DNA from: Acinetobacter ursingii DSM 16037 = CIP 107286
GTDB lineage: Bacteria; Pseudomonadota; Gammaproteobacteria; Pseudomonadales; Moraxellaceae
Length of the DNA: 64,000 bases
Assembly: GCF_000368825.1 (NCBI RefSeq)
Contig: NZ_KB849710.1
Coordinates: forward strand, 118,856 to 182,855
Direction of reading: 5' to 3'
Below the pieces are notes generated by a model. It was not told where the DNA came from, searched no databases, and worked only from the letters and a program-made list of their open reading frames with translations. Both the position numbers and the translations under genes were made by a program. Shown one piece after another: positions 9,359 to 19,205 of the stretch (position 1 is the stretch's first letter; each line of letters opens with the position of its first letter).

Positions 9359-9709
9359 ATGAACGAAAAGAAACAATCCCGTTTGCGTCGTGCGAAAAGC
9401 ACACGCTTGCACATTCGTGCATTGGGTGCGACTCGTTTGTGTGTAAACCGCACTCCGCGTCACATCTATGCTCAAGTGATTTCCGCAGATGGTGGCAAAG
9501 TATTAGCGCAAGCTTCTACTTTGGATGCCTCTTTACGTAGCGGTTCAACTGGTAACGTAGACGCAGCTACTAAAGTAGGTGCTTTAATCGCAGAACGTGC
9601 GAAAGCTGCTGGTGTAACGAAAGTTGCATTTGACCGTTCTGGTTTTAAATATCATGGTCGTATCAAAGCCTTGGCTGATGCTGCTCGTGAAAACGGCTTG
9701 GAGTTCTAA
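9359..9709 (+). CDS. rplR: 50S ribosomal protein L18
   Basis: A 116-residue L18, a 5S rRNA-binding protein of the central protuberance. [16 protein letters not shown] and the C-terminal [20 protein letters not shown] match the family. It is 14 nt after rplF and 2 nt before rpsE. Confidence 0.98.
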   Translation: MNEKKQSRLRRAKSTRLHIRALGATRLCVNRTPRHIYAQVISADGGKVLAQASTLDASLRSGSTGNVDAATKVGALIAERAKAAGVTKVAFDRSGFKYHGRIKALADAARENGLEF

Positions 9710-9711
9710 TC

Positions 9712-10209
9712 ATGGCTAAAGTTGAACAAAACGAAGGTCTTGTTGAAAAGCTGGTTGCCGTTGACCGTGTAGCCAAAGTTGTTAAGGGTGGTCGTATCTT
9801 CTCTTTCACAGCATTAACAGTTGTGGGTGATGGGAATGGTCGTGTAGGTTTTGGTCGTGGTAAAGCACGTGAAGTTCCAGCTGCTATTTCTAAAGCGCTT
9901 GAAGCTGCACGTCGCAACATGATTACTGTAGACCTTGCTGGTACTACATTGCAACACCCTGTGAATGCTCGTCATGGTGCAAGCCGTGTATACATGCAAC
10001 CTGCTTCTGAAGGTACTGGCGTAATTGCTGGTGGCGCGATGCGTGCTGTTTTGGAAGCTGCTGGTGTACATAACGTACTTGCTAAATGTTATGGTTCTAC
10101 GAATGCGGCGAACGTTGTAAACGCGACTTTTAAAGGTTTGCGTGATATGACTTCTCCTGAGAAAGTTGCTGCAAAACGTGGTCTTTCAGTAGAACAAATT
10201 CAAGGGTAA
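9712..10209 (+). CDS. rpsE: 30S ribosomal protein S5
   Basis: A 165-residue S5, at the mRNA entry site with S3 and S4 and important for decoding fidelity. The double-stranded RNA-binding-like N-domain has the loop [20 protein letters not shown], the site of spectinomycin-resistance changes; it is wild-type in length. Two nt after rplR. Confidence 0.98.
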   Translation: MAKVEQNEGLVEKLVAVDRVAKVVKGGRIFSFTALTVVGDGNGRVGFGRGKAREVPAAISKALEAARRNMITVDLAGTTLQHPVNARHGASRVYMQPASEGTGVIAGGAMRAVLEAAGVHNVLAKCYGSTNAANVVNATFKGLRDMTSPEKVAAKRGLSVEQIQG

Positions 10210-10215
10210 TCAATC

Positions 10216-10392
10216 ATGAAAACGATTAAAGTTACCCAGACTAAATCTGCTTCGCATCGTTTGAAAAATCACAAACTTTGCCTTCAAGGTTTAGGTCTGC
10301 GTCGTATTGGTCATACTGTAGAAGTGCAAGATACGCCTTCTAACCGCGGTATGATCAACAAAGTCTACTATATGGTTAGTGTAGAGGAATAA
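10216..10392 (+). CDS. rpmD: 50S ribosomal protein L30
   Basis: A 58-codon gene (plus stop) read directly from the sequence: it starts [19 protein letters not shown] and ends [13 protein letters not shown]. This is the short ferredoxin-fold L30. It lies 6 nt after rpsE and 3 nt before rplO, the standard order. Confidence 0.96.
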   Translation: MKTIKVTQTKSASHRLKNHKLCLQGLGLRRIGHTVEVQDTPSNRGMINKVYYMVSVEE

Positions 10393-10395
10393 GCC

Positions 10396-10836
10396 ATGAC
10401 TCTGCGTTTAAATGAACTTTCACCTGCTGAAGGTGCAAAGCGTGAACATCGTCGCTTGGGTCGTGGTATCGGTTCTGGCGTTGGTAAAACTGGTGGCCGT
10501 GGTGTTAAAGGCCAAAAATCACGTAAAAGTGGTGGCGTTCGTCCAGGCTTTGAAGGTGGTCAAACAGCGATTTATCGTCGTTTGCCTAAATTCGGTTTCA
10601 CTAGCCAAATCGCATTGAAAACTGCGGAAGTACGCTTGTCTGAACTTGCAAAAGTTGAAGGTGATATTATTTCACTTGAAACTTTGAAAGCTGCGAACGT
10701 AGTTCGTCGTGATCAGACTCGTGCACGTGTTGTTCTTTCTGGTGAAGTAACTCGCGCGTTTACAGTGCAAGGTGTTGCTTTGACTAAAGGCGCTAAAGCT
10801 GCGATTGAAGCGGCTGGCGGTAAAGTCGAGGAGTAA
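10396..10836 (+). CDS. rplO: 50S ribosomal protein L15
   Basis: A 146-residue L15, a late-assembly 50S protein. The glycine/arginine-rich N-terminal extension ([20 protein letters not shown]) and the GFEGGQ motif are intact. It precedes secY by 6 nt. Confidence 0.98.
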   Translation: MTLRLNELSPAEGAKREHRRLGRGIGSGVGKTGGRGVKGQKSRKSGGVRPGFEGGQTAIYRRLPKFGFTSQIALKTAEVRLSELAKVEGDIISLETLKAANVVRRDQTRARVVLSGEVTRAFTVQGVALTKGAKAAIEAAGGKVEE

Positions 10837-10842
10837 TACCGA

Positions 10843-12201
10843 GTGGCTATGTCTCCTAGTTCTTCAGGTCATGTCAACATGATGAAAGGACAACCATTTC
10901 ATGTGAAATATCGTGAAATTATTCGCCGATTAATGTTCTTGGTTGGTGCATTGTTGGTCTTTCGACTAGGAGCGCATATTCCGTTACCGGGTATTGATAA
11001 TGTAGCGCTAGCCCGTTTTTTTAAAGCCAATGAAGGAACCTTCTTGGGTTTATTTAACATGTTCTCTGGCGGTGCATTAGAACGTATGTCAATTCTGGCT
11101 TTGGGAATTATGCCGTACATCTCTGCATCGATCATCGTGCAGTTGATGTCAACGGTTGTTCCATCGTTAGAAGCTTTGAAAAAAGAAGGCGAGCAAGGCA
11201 AACGTAAAATCAATCAATACACACGCTATGGCACCTTGTTCCTTGCTTTGGTGCAGGGGGTAGGGATGTGTGCAGGCTTGATCAGTCAGGGGATTACTTT
11301 GACTTCAGGTCTGGCATTTTATGTTCCAGCAGTGACTTCATTGGTCGCTGGAACGATGTTTTTGATGTGGCTTGGAGAGCAAATTACCGAACGTGGTATT
11401 GGTAATGGTATTTCCATGATTATTTTTGCAGGGATTGTTGCGGGATTGCCGAATCAGGTGATTCAGGGCTTTACTTCTGTACAAAATGGTCAAGGCAGTT
11501 TAATTGGAATGGCTGTATTTGCTTTGTTATCACTTGCAGTTCTTGCTGCAATTGTTTTCATTGAGAAAGCACAGCGTCGGATTCCAGTCAACTATGCACA
11601 AAAACAGCAAGGTCGTCGTGTGTTTACTGCACAGCAAACACATTTGCCATTAAAAATTAATATGGCAGGTGTTATTCCAGCAATTTTTGCCAGCTCACTG
11701 TTATTATTTCCAGCGAGTTTAGGTCAATGGCTTGGAAGTGCTGATCCAAATGCAGGAATTGTGAAACGTGCTTTGCAAGATTTGGCACTCGTGTTATCGC
11801 CTGGACAGCCGTTATATCTCATGCTTTTCGGTGCGTTAATTATTTTCTTCTGTTATTTCTATACAGCACTGGTGTTCAGTCCGAAAGAAGTTTCAGAAAA
11901 TTTAAAACGTAGCGGTGCATATGTACCTGGTATACGCCCAGGGGAGCAAACGGCTCGTTATTTAGATCATATTTTGAATCGTTTGACTTTTATCGGCGCG
12001 ATTTATATTACTGTAGTGTGTTTAATGCCAATGATTCTGCAAAGTTCATTTGGAATTCCATTTCACCTCGGTGGTACATCGTTGTTAATTGTTGTTGTAG
12101 TGGTGATGGACTTTATGGCGCAACTTCAAGCGCACCTGACTTCACATCAATATGACAATCAAACGTTAATGAGAAAAACGACTGCTCATCCTAAGGGATA
12201 A
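10843..12201 (+). CDS. secY: Preprotein translocase channel subunit SecY
   Basis: A 452-residue inner-membrane protein with ten hydrophobic helices; with SecE and SecG it forms the channel through which SecA drives unfolded exported proteins. Family marks are [12 protein letters not shown] near the first helix, the [12 protein letters not shown] segment of helix 2, [14 protein letters not shown] and the cytoplasmic loop [15 protein letters not shown]. The GTG at 10843 is chosen because AGGAG (10829-10833) is 9 nt upstream; the ATG at 10849 would be 15 nt away. Located in the spc operon as in E. coli. Confidence 0.98.
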
Positions 12202-12221
12202 GCGCACTTAGAGGTTTCATC

Positions 12222-12338
12222 ATGAAAGTACAAGCTTCTGTAAAGAAAATTTGTGGTAGCTGTAAAGTTATCCGTCGTAATGGGGTTATTCGCGTGATTT
12301 GCAGCGCAGAACCTCGTCATAAGCAGCGTCAAGGTTAA
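12222..12338 (+). CDS. rpmJ: 50S ribosomal protein L36 (zinc form)
   Basis: A 38-residue gene read directly: it starts [20 protein letters not shown] and ends HKQRQG. Three cysteines and one histidine (C11, C14, C27, H33) form the usual zinc ribbon, so this is the zinc-binding C+ form. It follows secY by 20 nt. Confidence 0.96.
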
Positions 12339-12353
12339 TCTGATCAAGACCTG

Positions 12354-12383
12354 TTGATTTCAGTAGGCGAATTAGGTTAATAT
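12354..12383 (+). promoter_or_regulatory. Candidate promoter of the alpha operon (rpsM-rplQ)
   Basis: TTGATT (12354-12359) is followed after 18 nt by TAATAT (12378-12383), just downstream of rpmJ and about 65 nt before rpsM. Good hexamers and a sensible place for an independent start of the alpha operon. Confidence 0.6.
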
Positions 12384-12412
12384 CCGCCCCTCAAAGTTTT
12401 TTTGTGGGGCGG
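12384..12412 (+). promoter_or_regulatory. GC-rich hairpin ahead of rpsM (attenuator or leader element)
   Basis: CCGCCCC (12384-12390) pairs with GGGGCGG (12406-12412) around a 15-nt T-rich loop. Only TTGATTTA follows, so termination would be weak. It could end part of the spc transcripts, or form the 5' end of the alpha-operon mRNA; in E. coli the alpha leader is the S4 target, but no pseudoknot like that one was recognised here. Confidence 0.5.
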
Positions 12413-12446
12413 TTGATTTATCTACTGCCTTTTTGGAGAAAAGTGA

Positions 12447-12803
12447 ATGGCTCGTATTGCCGGTGTAAACATTCCGGATAACAAGCATGCTGTTATCTCA
12501 CTTACGTATATTTTTGGTATTGGTCGCCACACATCTAAGAACATCTTAGCTGCTGTAGGTATTGCACCAACAACAAAAATTCGTGAGTTGGATGATGCTC
12601 AGCTTGATGCGATTCGCGCAGAAGTTGCCAAGGTTCCAACCGAAGGTGATTTACGTCGTGAAATTTCCATGAACATTAAACGTTTAATGGATTTAGGCTG
12701 CTATCGTGGTCTTCGTCATCGTCGCAGCTTGCCTGTCCGTGGACAACGCACCAAAACTAACGCACGTACCCGTAAAGGTCCGCGCAAACCGATTAAAAAG
12801 TAA
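12447..12803 (+). CDS. rpsM: 30S ribosomal protein S13
   Basis: A 118-residue S13 from the 30S head, contacting P-site tRNA and bridging to the 50S. It starts [21 protein letters not shown] with a helix-hairpin-helix, and the basic C-terminus [18 protein letters not shown] reaches the tRNA. First gene of the alpha operon, preceded by TTGGAG. Confidence 0.98.
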   Translation: MARIAGVNIPDNKHAVISLTYIFGIGRHTSKNILAAVGIAPTTKIRELDDAQLDAIRAEVAKVPTEGDLRREISMNIKRLMDLGCYRGLRHRRSLPVRGQRTKTNARTRKGPRKPIKK

Positions 12804-12822
12804 GATTTCTGGAAGCTAAAAG

Positions 12823-13209
12823 ATGGCTAAAGATACTCGCACACGCAAGAAGGTCACCCGTACCGTCTCTGAAGGTGTTGCACACATTCACGCGTCTTTT
12901 AATAACACCATTGTTACGATTACCGATCGTCAAGGTAATGCATTGGCTTGGGCCACCTCAGGTGGACAAGGCTTCCGTGGTTCACGTAAATCAACTCCGT
13001 TTGCTGCTCAGGTAGCTGCTGAAGTTGCTGGTAAAGCAGCTTTGGATTACGGTTTGAAAAACCTAGACGTCCTTGTAAAAGGTCCTGGTCCAGGTCGTGA
13101 GTCTGCGGTTCGTGCATTAGGCGCAGTGGGTTATAAGATCAACAGCATTACCGATGTGACTCCAATCCCTCACAACGGTTGCCGTCCACCTAAAAAACGT
13201 CGCGTGTAA
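12823..13209 (+). CDS. rpsK: 30S ribosomal protein S11
   Basis: A 128-residue S11 of the 30S platform, lining the mRNA exit with S18 and S21. The segments [19 protein letters not shown] and the C-terminal [18 protein letters not shown] are diagnostic. 19 nt after rpsM. Confidence 0.98.
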
Positions 13210-13221
13210 GGAGAAACATTC

Positions 13222-13845
13222 ATGGCTCGTTATATTGGTCCAAAATGCAAACTCTCTCGCCGCGAAGGGACAGACCTGCAATTAAAATCTGGCGTTAAAC
13301 CGTTTGACGTCAAAACTAAAAAACATGCTAAAGCGCCTGGTCAACATGGCCAAGCTCGCGGTAAGCAATCTGAGTATTCACTACAATTACGTGAAAAACA
13401 AAAAGTACGTCGTATGTACGGTGTGTTAGAGCGTCAATTTAGTAATTACTATAAAGAAGCTGCTCGTGTAAAAGGTGCAACAGGTGAAAACTTGTTGAAA
13501 TTGCTTGAAAGCCGCCTTGATAACGTAGTTTATCGCATGGGTTTTGGTTCTACACGTGCAGAAGCTCGTCAGCTCGTATCTCACCGTTCTATTACTTTAA
13601 ATGGCCGTCGTGTTAACATTGCGTCTATTCAAGTAAAAGCGGGTGATGTGATTGCAGTACATGAAGGTGCTAAACAACAATTACGTATCAAAAACGCAAT
13701 TGAATTAGCTGCTCAACGTGGTATTCCTGCTTGGATGGAAGTTGATCATTCTAAGTTTGAAGGTACGTTCAAAGCTGCACCAGATCGTTCTGATCTACCT
13801 GCTGAAATCAACGAAAGCTTGATTGTAGAATTGTATTCTAAATAA
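13222..13845 (+). CDS. rpsD: 30S ribosomal protein S4
   Basis: A 207-residue S4, a primary assembly protein and, in E. coli, the autogenous regulator of the alpha operon. The S4 RNA-binding domain ([20 protein letters not shown]) starts near residue 97. Cysteine count is low, so it is the zinc-free form. Preceded by AAGGAGA. Confidence 0.98.
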   Translation: MARYIGPKCKLSRREGTDLQLKSGVKPFDVKTKKHAKAPGQHGQARGKQSEYSLQLREKQKVRRMYGVLERQFSNYYKEAARVKGATGENLLKLLESRLDNVVYRMGFGSTRAEARQLVSHRSITLNGRRVNIASIQVKAGDVIAVHEGAKQQLRIKNAIELAAQRGIPAWMEVDHSKFEGTFKAAPDRSDLPAEINESLIVELYSK

Positions 13846-13863
13846 TCCTTGAGGTAGCAATAA

Positions 13864-14871
13864 ATGACGCGTACTGCAAACGAGTTTCTAACTCCGCAAG
13901 CGATCAAGGTCGAAGCGGTGAGCGGGACCTCGGCAAAAGTGATTCTGGAGCCTTTAGAGCGTGGCTTTGGCCATACTCTAGGTAATGCTTTACGTCGCAT
14001 TCTATTGTCTTCTTTGCCTGGCGCTGCTGTGGTTGAAGTGGAAATAGAAGGCGTCGAGCACGAGTACAGTACTTTAGAAGGCTTGCAGCAGGACATCGTC
14101 GAGCTCTTGCTGAACCTAAAAGGATTGTCTATTAAGCTGTTCGATCAAAATGAAGCATATTTGACATTGGAAAAACAAGGTCCTGGCGATATTACTGCTG
14201 CGGATCTTCGTTTACCGCATAATGTTGAAGTGGTTAACCCAGAGCATTTGATCGGCACATTGAGTGCTTCAGGTTCAATTAAAATGCGCCTGAAAGTTTC
14301 TCAAGGTCGTGGTTATGAAACTTCTGACTCGCGTTTCCCTGAAGGTGAAACACGTCCTGTAGGTCGTCTACAGTTAGATGCTTCTTATAGCCCAATCAAA
14401 CGTGTTTCTTACACCGTTGAAAATGCGCGTGTTGAACAACGTACTGACCTTGATAAACTGGTCATTGATCTTGAAACCAATGGTACTGTTGATCCTGAAG
14501 AAGCGATCCGTAAAGCGGCAACAATCTTGCAACAACAAATTGCAATTTTTGTTGATCTTCAGAAAGATCAGGCACCAGTGGCTCAAGAACCTCGTGAAGA
14601 AGTTGACCCAATCTTGCTTCGTCCAGTAGATGATCTAGAGCTTACTGTTCGTTCTGCTAACTGTTTGAAAGCAGAAAATATTTACTACATTGGTGATCTT
14701 GTTCAACGTACTGAAGTTGAGTTGTTAAAAACTCCTAACTTAGGTAAAAAATCGTTGACTGAGATTAAAGATGTTTTAGCTTCGAAAGGCTTGCAACTCG
14801 GCATGCGTTTAGAAAACTGGCCACCTGCTAGTTTACGCATGGACGATCGTTTCGCCTATCGTAGCCGTTAA
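13864..14871 (+). CDS. rpoA: RNA polymerase alpha subunit
   Basis: A 335-residue alpha subunit, full length. The N-terminal dimerisation domain (about 1-235) has [18 protein letters not shown]; the C-terminal domain (about 250-325) carries the DNA- and activator-binding determinants [19 protein letters not shown] and the helix-hairpin-helix [14 protein letters not shown]. Two alpha chains nucleate core polymerase assembly. Position between rpsD and rplQ is the usual one. Confidence 0.99.
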   Translation: MTRTANEFLTPQAIKVEAVSGTSAKVILEPLERGFGHTLGNALRRILLSSLPGAAVVEVEIEGVEHEYSTLEGLQQDIVELLLNLKGLSIKLFDQNEAYLTLEKQGPGDITAADLRLPHNVEVVNPEHLIGTLSASGSIKMRLKVSQGRGYETSDSRFPEGETRPVGRLQLDASYSPIKRVSYTVENARVEQRTDLDKLVIDLETNGTVDPEEAIRKAATILQQQIAIFVDLQKDQAPVAQEPREEVDPILLRPVDDLELTVRSANCLKAENIYYIGDLVQRTEVELLKTPNLGKKSLTEIKDVLASKGLQLGMRLENWPPASLRMDDRFAYRSR

Positions 14872-14889
14872 TTAAGTAGGACTATCACC

Positions 14890-15267
14890 ATGCGTCATCG
14901 TAATAGTGGTGTGAAATTAGGCCGTACAAGCAGCCATCGTAAAGCGATGTTCCAAAACTTGGCGAATTCTTTGTTTGAACACGAGTTGATTAAAACAACT
15001 GTGCCTAAAGCAAAAGAATTACGTCGTGTTGCTGAGCCTTTAATCACTCTAGCAAAAAACGATACAGTAGCAAACCGTCGTTTGGCGTTTGCTCGTACTC
15101 GTTCAGCTGCAACTGTAGGTAAATTATTTACCGTACTTGGCCCTCGTTACAAAGAACGTAACGGCGGTTATCTACGTGTGCTTAAAGCGGGCTTCCGTGC
15201 AGGTGATGCTGCACCAATGGCTTATGTTGAGCTTGTAGATCGTGAAGTAAACACTTCAGCAGAATAA
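14890..15267 (+). CDS. rplQ: 50S ribosomal protein L17
   Basis: A 125-residue L17, located near the tunnel exit. It starts [20 protein letters not shown], standard for the family. Last gene of the supercluster, 18 nt after rpoA and followed directly by a strong terminator. Confidence 0.98.
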   Translation: MRHRNSGVKLGRTSSHRKAMFQNLANSLFEHELIKTTVPKAKELRRVAEPLITLAKNDTVANRRLAFARTRSAATVGKLFTVLGPRYKERNGGYLRVLKAGFRAGDAAPMAYVELVDREVNTSAE

Positions 15268-15281
15268 GATACTTATTCAAG

Positions 15282-15312
15282 AAAAAGATCGGTTTTTACC
15301 GATCTTTTTTTT
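15282..15312 (+). terminator. Rho-independent terminator of the alpha operon
   Basis: AAAAAGATCGG (15282-15292) pairs with CCGATCTTTTT (15299-15309) and is followed by more T. It lies 15 nt after the rplQ stop. Confidence 0.93.
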
Positions 15313-15366
15313 GCCTTTTGAAAAATTGTCCCCAAGTGATAAGAAAAAGCGACAAATGACCCAAAC

Positions 15367-15386
15367 TTGACATTGCACATTGTCAA
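15367..15386 (+). promoter_or_regulatory. Inverted repeat TTGACA-N8-TGTCAA upstream of almA (candidate operator/promoter)
   Basis: TTGACA (15367-15372) and TGTCAA (15381-15386) are perfect inverted arms about 50 nt before the almA start. The arms overlap possible -35 elements (TTGCAC 15373-15378 with TTTAAT 15395-15400 at 16 nt). A dimeric repressor or activator bound here would control almA. The regulator is not in the window; the operator role is inferred from symmetry and position. Confidence 0.5.
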
Positions 15387-15434
15387 ATTTGTGCTTTAAT
15401 AAAATGGAACAGTTCTCAAGGTTATAAAAACAAC

Positions 15435-16931
15435 ATGGAAAAGATCGTTGATGTATTAATTGTAGGTGCAGGTATTTCTGGGATTGGAATTGCGGCACAT
15501 CTTGCTAAGAATTCTCCACAACGTCAATTTGAAATTATTGAACGTCGTGACAGTATTGGTGGAACTTGGGATTTATTTCGTTATCCTGGCATTCGCTCTG
15601 ACTCTGATATGTCGACTTTCGGTTTTAATTTTAAACCATGGCGTAGTGCAAATGTACTCGCGGCTGGCCCCGCAATTAAGGGATATCTAGGCGAAGTGGT
15701 TGATGAATTTGATTTAAAGAAAAAAATTCATTTTAAGCATCGCGTACTTACAGCCAATTATGATACAGCCAAGAAAAAATGGTTTGTCGAAATTGAAGAT
15801 GCCAATCAAAAAAGGCAAACTTGGATTGCGAATTTTGTCGTCGGATGTACGGGTTATTATAATTATGATCATGGCTTTGAACCTGATTTTCCAAATAAGG
15901 ATATTTTCAAAGGTCAATTTATTCATCCACAGCATTGGCCTGAAAATCTGGACTATACAGGCAAGAAGGTGGTGATTATTGGTAGTGGCGCGACTGCGAT
16001 TACGTTGGTGCCAGCAATGGCAAAAGGGGGGGCAGGGCATGTCACGATGTTACAGCGCTCGCCAACTTATATTGCGTCTATTCCTTCAATCGATTTTGTC
16101 TATGACAAAATGCGTAAGCTTTTACCAGAAGATGTGGCATATAAATTAACACGTGCGCGCAATATCGGCATGCAACGTGGTATTTATGCCTTATCTCAGA
16201 AGCAACCACAGTTAGTGCGTAAACTGCTTTTAAAATCAATTGAAATGCAGCTTAAGGGTAAAGTGGATATGAAGCACTTTACGCCGAGCTATAATCCTTG
16301 GGATCAGCGTTTGTGTGTCGTACCTGATGGTGATTTATTTAAGATTTTGCGTTCTGGTAAGGCTAGCGTGGAAACCGATCAGATTGAGAAATTTACTGAA
16401 ACAGGTATTCAGCTAAAATCAGGCAAACACTTGGATGCAGATATTGTGGTCTCTGCAACAGGTCTAGAAATCCAGATTTTGGGTGGGATTAAAGGGACAA
16501 TCGATGGACAGCCTCTGGATACTTCAAAATCAATGCTGTATCAGGGTGTCATGGTCAGTGATGTACCGAATATGGCGATGATCATCGGTTATATTAATGC
16601 GTCATGGACACTCAAAGTGGATGTCGCCGCAGACTATATTTGTCGTTTGCTGAATTATATGGATAAAAATGGCTATGATGAAGTCATTCCAGAAGGTGAT
16701 CAAACCGAGTTAATGGATGATACCGTGATGGGAAGTCTGTCATCAGGTTATATCGCACGTGCCGCCAGTGTGATGCCAAAACAAGGTAAGCATGCACCGT
16801 GGAAAGTGACTAATAACTATCTGGCAGATCGTAAGGCACTTAAAAATGCGCGTTTTGATGATGGCGTTTTAAAGTTTCATAAAGTAGATGCAAGCATTGA
16901 GCGTAAATCCAAGCCAAAATTAGTTTCATAA
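15435..16931 (+). CDS. almA: Flavin-binding monooxygenase of the AlmA type (long-chain alkane oxidation)
   Basis: A 498-residue class B flavin monooxygenase. The FAD Rossmann motif GAGISG is at 11-16, the Baeyer-Villiger/FMO fingerprint FKGQFIHPQHW at 158-168 and the NADPH motif GSGATA at 183-188. The whole sequence closely follows Acinetobacter AlmA, the enzyme implicated in growth on very long alkanes (above about C32). It is transcribed alone after a clear alpha-operon terminator and ends at a bidirectional terminator facing an acyl-CoA dehydrogenase of long-chain type, which fits a fatty-acid degradation setting. A broader role as a ketone monooxygenase cannot be excluded from sequence. 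Confidence 0.82.
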   Translation: MEKIVDVLIVGAGISGIGIAAHLAKNSPQRQFEIIERRDSIGGTWDLFRYPGIRSDSDMSTFGFNFKPWRSANVLAAGPAIKGYLGEVVDEFDLKKKIHFKHRVLTANYDTAKKKWFVEIEDANQKRQTWIANFVVGCTGYYNYDHGFEPDFPNKDIFKGQFIHPQHWPENLDYTGKKVVIIGSGATAITLVPAMAKGGAGHVTMLQRSPTYIASIPSIDFVYDKMRKLLPEDVAYKLTRARNIGMQRGIYALSQKQPQLVRKLLLKSIEMQLKGKVDMKHFTPSYNPWDQRLCVVPDGDLFKILRSGKASVETDQIEKFTETGIQLKSGKHLDADIVVSATGLEIQILGGIKGTIDGQPLDTSKSMLYQGVMVSDVPNMAMIIGYINASWTLKVDVAADYICRLLNYMDKNGYDEVIPEGDQTELMDDTVMGSLSSGYIARAASVMPKQGKHAPWKVTNNYLADRKALKNARFDDGVLKFHKVDASIERKSKPKLVS

Positions 16932-16949
16932 TCTCGATATGTAAATTAG

Positions 16950-16976
16950 AAAAGGAGCTTAGATAAGCTCCTTTTT
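16950..16976. terminator. Bidirectional terminator between almA and the acyl-CoA dehydrogenase
   Basis: AAAAGGAGCTT (16950-16960), a four-base loop AGAT, and AAGCTCCTTTT (16965-16975). T-rich on the plus strand and, by the A-run, on the minus strand too, so it can end both convergent transcripts. Confidence 0.9.
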
Positions 16977-17004
16977 CATTGCATTAGCAAAGATGGATTA
17001 ACGA

Positions 17005-18177
17005 TCAGAGTGTCCGCGAAATCAATTCTTTCATAATTTCATTGGTTCCTGCATAGATGCGATTTGCTCGGTTGTCGATATAGGCGCGAGCAATTGGATA
17101 TTCCAGCATATAGCCATAGCCACCATGAAGTTGTAAACAATCATCCACGACTTTGGAGAACATGTCTGAAATTTTATATTTGGCTGCTGCGGCTGCATCT
17201 ATCCCTAATCGTTCTTCGAGTTGTAATTGCATACAGCGATCTAAATACGTTCTACAAAAGTCGATTTCAGTACGGAGTTCAGCGAGTTTGAACCGTGTAT
17301 TTTGAAATGATCCAATTGGTTTACCAAAAGCTTTACGATCTTTGGTGTATTGAACTGTATGAGCAAAAGCAGCTTCAGCACCTGCCTGACAGATAATGGC
17401 AACTAACATGCGCTCCCATGCCAACTCTTTCATGAGCATCATGAAGCCCATACCTTCCATACCCAATAAATTTTCTTTAGGGACGCGAACATTATCAAAG
17501 AATAATTCGCAAGTATCCTGACCTTTCATCCCAATTTTATTCAGCGGTTTGCCTTTACTAAAACCAACTCGATCAGCTTCAACGATGATTAAGGATAAAT
17601 TGGCTGAACCCTTTTCATTATTGCCTGTTTTACACACTACAATGGCCATATCGCATAAATAGCCATTGGTGATAAAAATTTTAGAGCCATTGATGACATA
17701 TTCATCGCCATCTAAAACAGCAGAAGTACGCACAGCTTGTAAGTCTGAACCTGTCCCTGGTTCGGTCATGGCAATCGCAGTGACGACTTCTCCACTTGCC
17801 ATTTTTGGCAGCCACTTCTGTTTTTGTTGTTCATGACCAAAATTATTAATGTAATTGGCAACGATATCAGAGTGTAATGAAAATCCAGTACTGGAGTCCA
17901 TGGCATAGGCCTGTTCTTCAATCAAAATCATACTGTAAAGACGATCTACTCCAGAACCACCATATTGTTCAGGCATGGTGGTACATAACAATCCCAAATC
18001 ACCTGCCTTGTTCCATAAATCACGATCAACATGTTGTTGTTTTTCATATTTTTCAATATTGGGAACTACTTCTTTTTCGTAAAATTTACGTACAGTTTCA
18101 CGGAAGGCTTCATGCTCTTCATTAAAAAGATTGCGCTCCAGCATATTAGGAATGGGACGAATCGCAGCTGATTGCAT
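17005..18177 (-). CDS. Acyl-CoA dehydrogenase, long-chain (LCAD) type
   Basis: A 390-residue FAD enzyme catalysing the first alpha,beta-oxidation step of beta-oxidation. Family marks are AMTEPGTGSDL (about 136-146), KIFITNG (166-172), RKAFGKPIGSFQ (281-292) and the C-terminal YAGTNEIMKELI. The usual MCAD/SCAD catalytic glutamate in 'YEGT' is alanine here (A376). Instead a glutamate is present at 255 (LAWERML), where long-chain and isovaleryl-CoA dehydrogenases carry their base, so the enzyme should be active on long or branched chains. It converges on almA. The ATG at 18177 is kept; M12 is a second candidate start. Confidence 0.9.
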   Translation of the reverse strand: MQSAAIRPIPNMLERNLFNEEHEAFRETVRKFYEKEVVPNIEKYEKQQHVDRDLWNKAGDLGLLCTTMPEQYGGSGVDRLYSMILIEEQAYAMDSSTGFSLHSDIVANYINNFGHEQQKQKWLPKMASGEVVTAIAMTEPGTGSDLQAVRTSAVLDGDEYVINGSKIFITNGYLCDMAIVVCKTGNNEKGSANLSLIIVEADRVGFSKGKPLNKIGMKGQDTCELFFDNVRVPKENLLGMEGMGFMMLMKELAWERMLVAIICQAGAEAAFAHTVQYTKDRKAFGKPIGSFQNTRFKLAELRTEIDFCRTYLDRCMQLQLEERLGIDAAAAAKYKISDMFSKVVDDCLQLHGGYGYMLEYPIARAYIDNRANRIYAGTNEIMKELISRTL

Positions 18178-18365
18178 TGTTATTGTATCCTTGCAGTTTA
18201 TTTTCTCAGCAGAAAGTAAAAATCATCTGACTCAGGCAAACAATAGGATGAATGCTCAAAAGTGAAGTGCGAATGATGGATTTAGTCATTCAGCTCAATC
18301 AATTACCCACAAACCTATGCTGATCGGTTAAACTAGCGGGGTTTTTTATCGACTTGGGGAATCTA

Positions 18366-18623
18366 ATGTCTGAAGAACTTACGCTCGAAGAGCGCAAGGT
18401 GATTTATCGTGCGCGACGCGGCCTGAAAGAAATTGATGTCTATTTTGATCCTTATGTCCGTAATCATTACCTGAGCGCTGAACCCGCAGAAAAAGCACTT
18501 TTTGCTGAATTGGTTGATCAGGAAGATCCAGATTTACTGGATTGGTTTATGGAAGTATCAGAGCCACCGAAGCCAGAGCTCAAAACTTTTATTTTGAAAC
18601 TCAAGCATTACGTGCATGGTTAA
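18366..18623 (+). CDS. sdhE: SdhE-family flavinylation factor (formerly YgfY/CptB)
   Basis: An 85-residue protein with the diagnostic RGLKEIDVYF (the RGxxE motif needed for function) and an acidic C-terminal half with a DLLDWFM helix. SdhE binds the flavoprotein subunit of succinate dehydrogenase and assists covalent FAD attachment. The ATG at 18366 (MSEELTLEER) follows GGGGA; an upstream in-frame TTG at 18354 is rejected. It overlaps the next gene by 8 nt, the classic sdhE-ygfX pair. Confidence 0.9.
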   Translation: MSEELTLEERKVIYRARRGLKEIDVYFDPYVRNHYLSAEPAEKALFAELVDQEDPDLLDWFMEVSEPPKPELKTFILKLKHYVHG

Positions 18624-18999
18624 TCATCAATTTCAACTGAAACGCAGCTTGCTTGCCCTGTTGTTTCAGTTGGGAATGTTGCTATTGATCGGAATTATCT
18701 GGTTTCAGCTTTTTCCATTTTATATATTTTTAATTGCGATATTTTTGGCAATCATTGCTTATCTTGCGTTCTTGAGACGTTCGAAAATGCGCTCTTTGGC
18801 TTATCTCGATCAAGACCTTTGGTCAATTCAATGGCGCAATCACAGCAAAATTGAACATGTGCAGCTTTATCGTGTGATAGATCACCACATTTATATAGTT
18901 CTATATTTTAAGCAAAATCGCAATTCGCAGATCATTTGGCGTGATCAAGTGAGTTTAAATCAATGGAAACAGCTCAAAGTCATGGCAAAACTGGTTTAA
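18616..18999 (+). CDS. YgfX (CptA)-family membrane protein
   Basis: A 127-residue protein with two adjacent transmembrane helices (about residues 12-50) and a cytosolic C-terminal beta-rich domain (WSIQWRNHSKIEHVQLYR...). It overlaps sdhE by 8 nt, the standard arrangement of ygfX with ygfY/sdhE. In E. coli the pair was first described as toxin-antitoxin (CptAB), a view largely replaced for SdhE. The function of YgfX remains uncertain. Confidence 0.8.
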   Translation: MVNHQFQLKRSLLALLFQLGMLLLIGIIWFQLFPFYIFLIAIFLAIIAYLAFLRRSKMRSLAYLDQDLWSIQWRNHSKIEHVQLYRVIDHHIYIVLYFKQNRNSQIIWRDQVSLNQWKQLKVMAKLV

Positions 19000-19205
19000 T
19001 TGTTAAACAATTTAAAAAATAGAATAAAATTAAAATAGATTAAAATCAGAGTGTTAAGTTATTTAAATGAAATCTAGGTGCATATTGTCTGATCAAATCA
19101 TTGAAAAAACAGCCTAAACAGGCATTGTCTAACAATTTTAAAGTTGTGTCTCAAAGACTTCAGTTAAAGTACAAATACCAACGTAAAGTGTGAAGGAGGT
19201 CAGAA

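Noticed and set aside
17005..18177. Acyl-CoA dehydrogenase as an inactive paralogue because of alanine at 376
   Set aside because: A glutamate is present at 255, the alternative catalytic position of the long-chain subfamily.
18354..18365. Extended start of sdhE at TTG 18354
   Set aside because: It would overlap the ribosome binding site used by the ATG at 18366.
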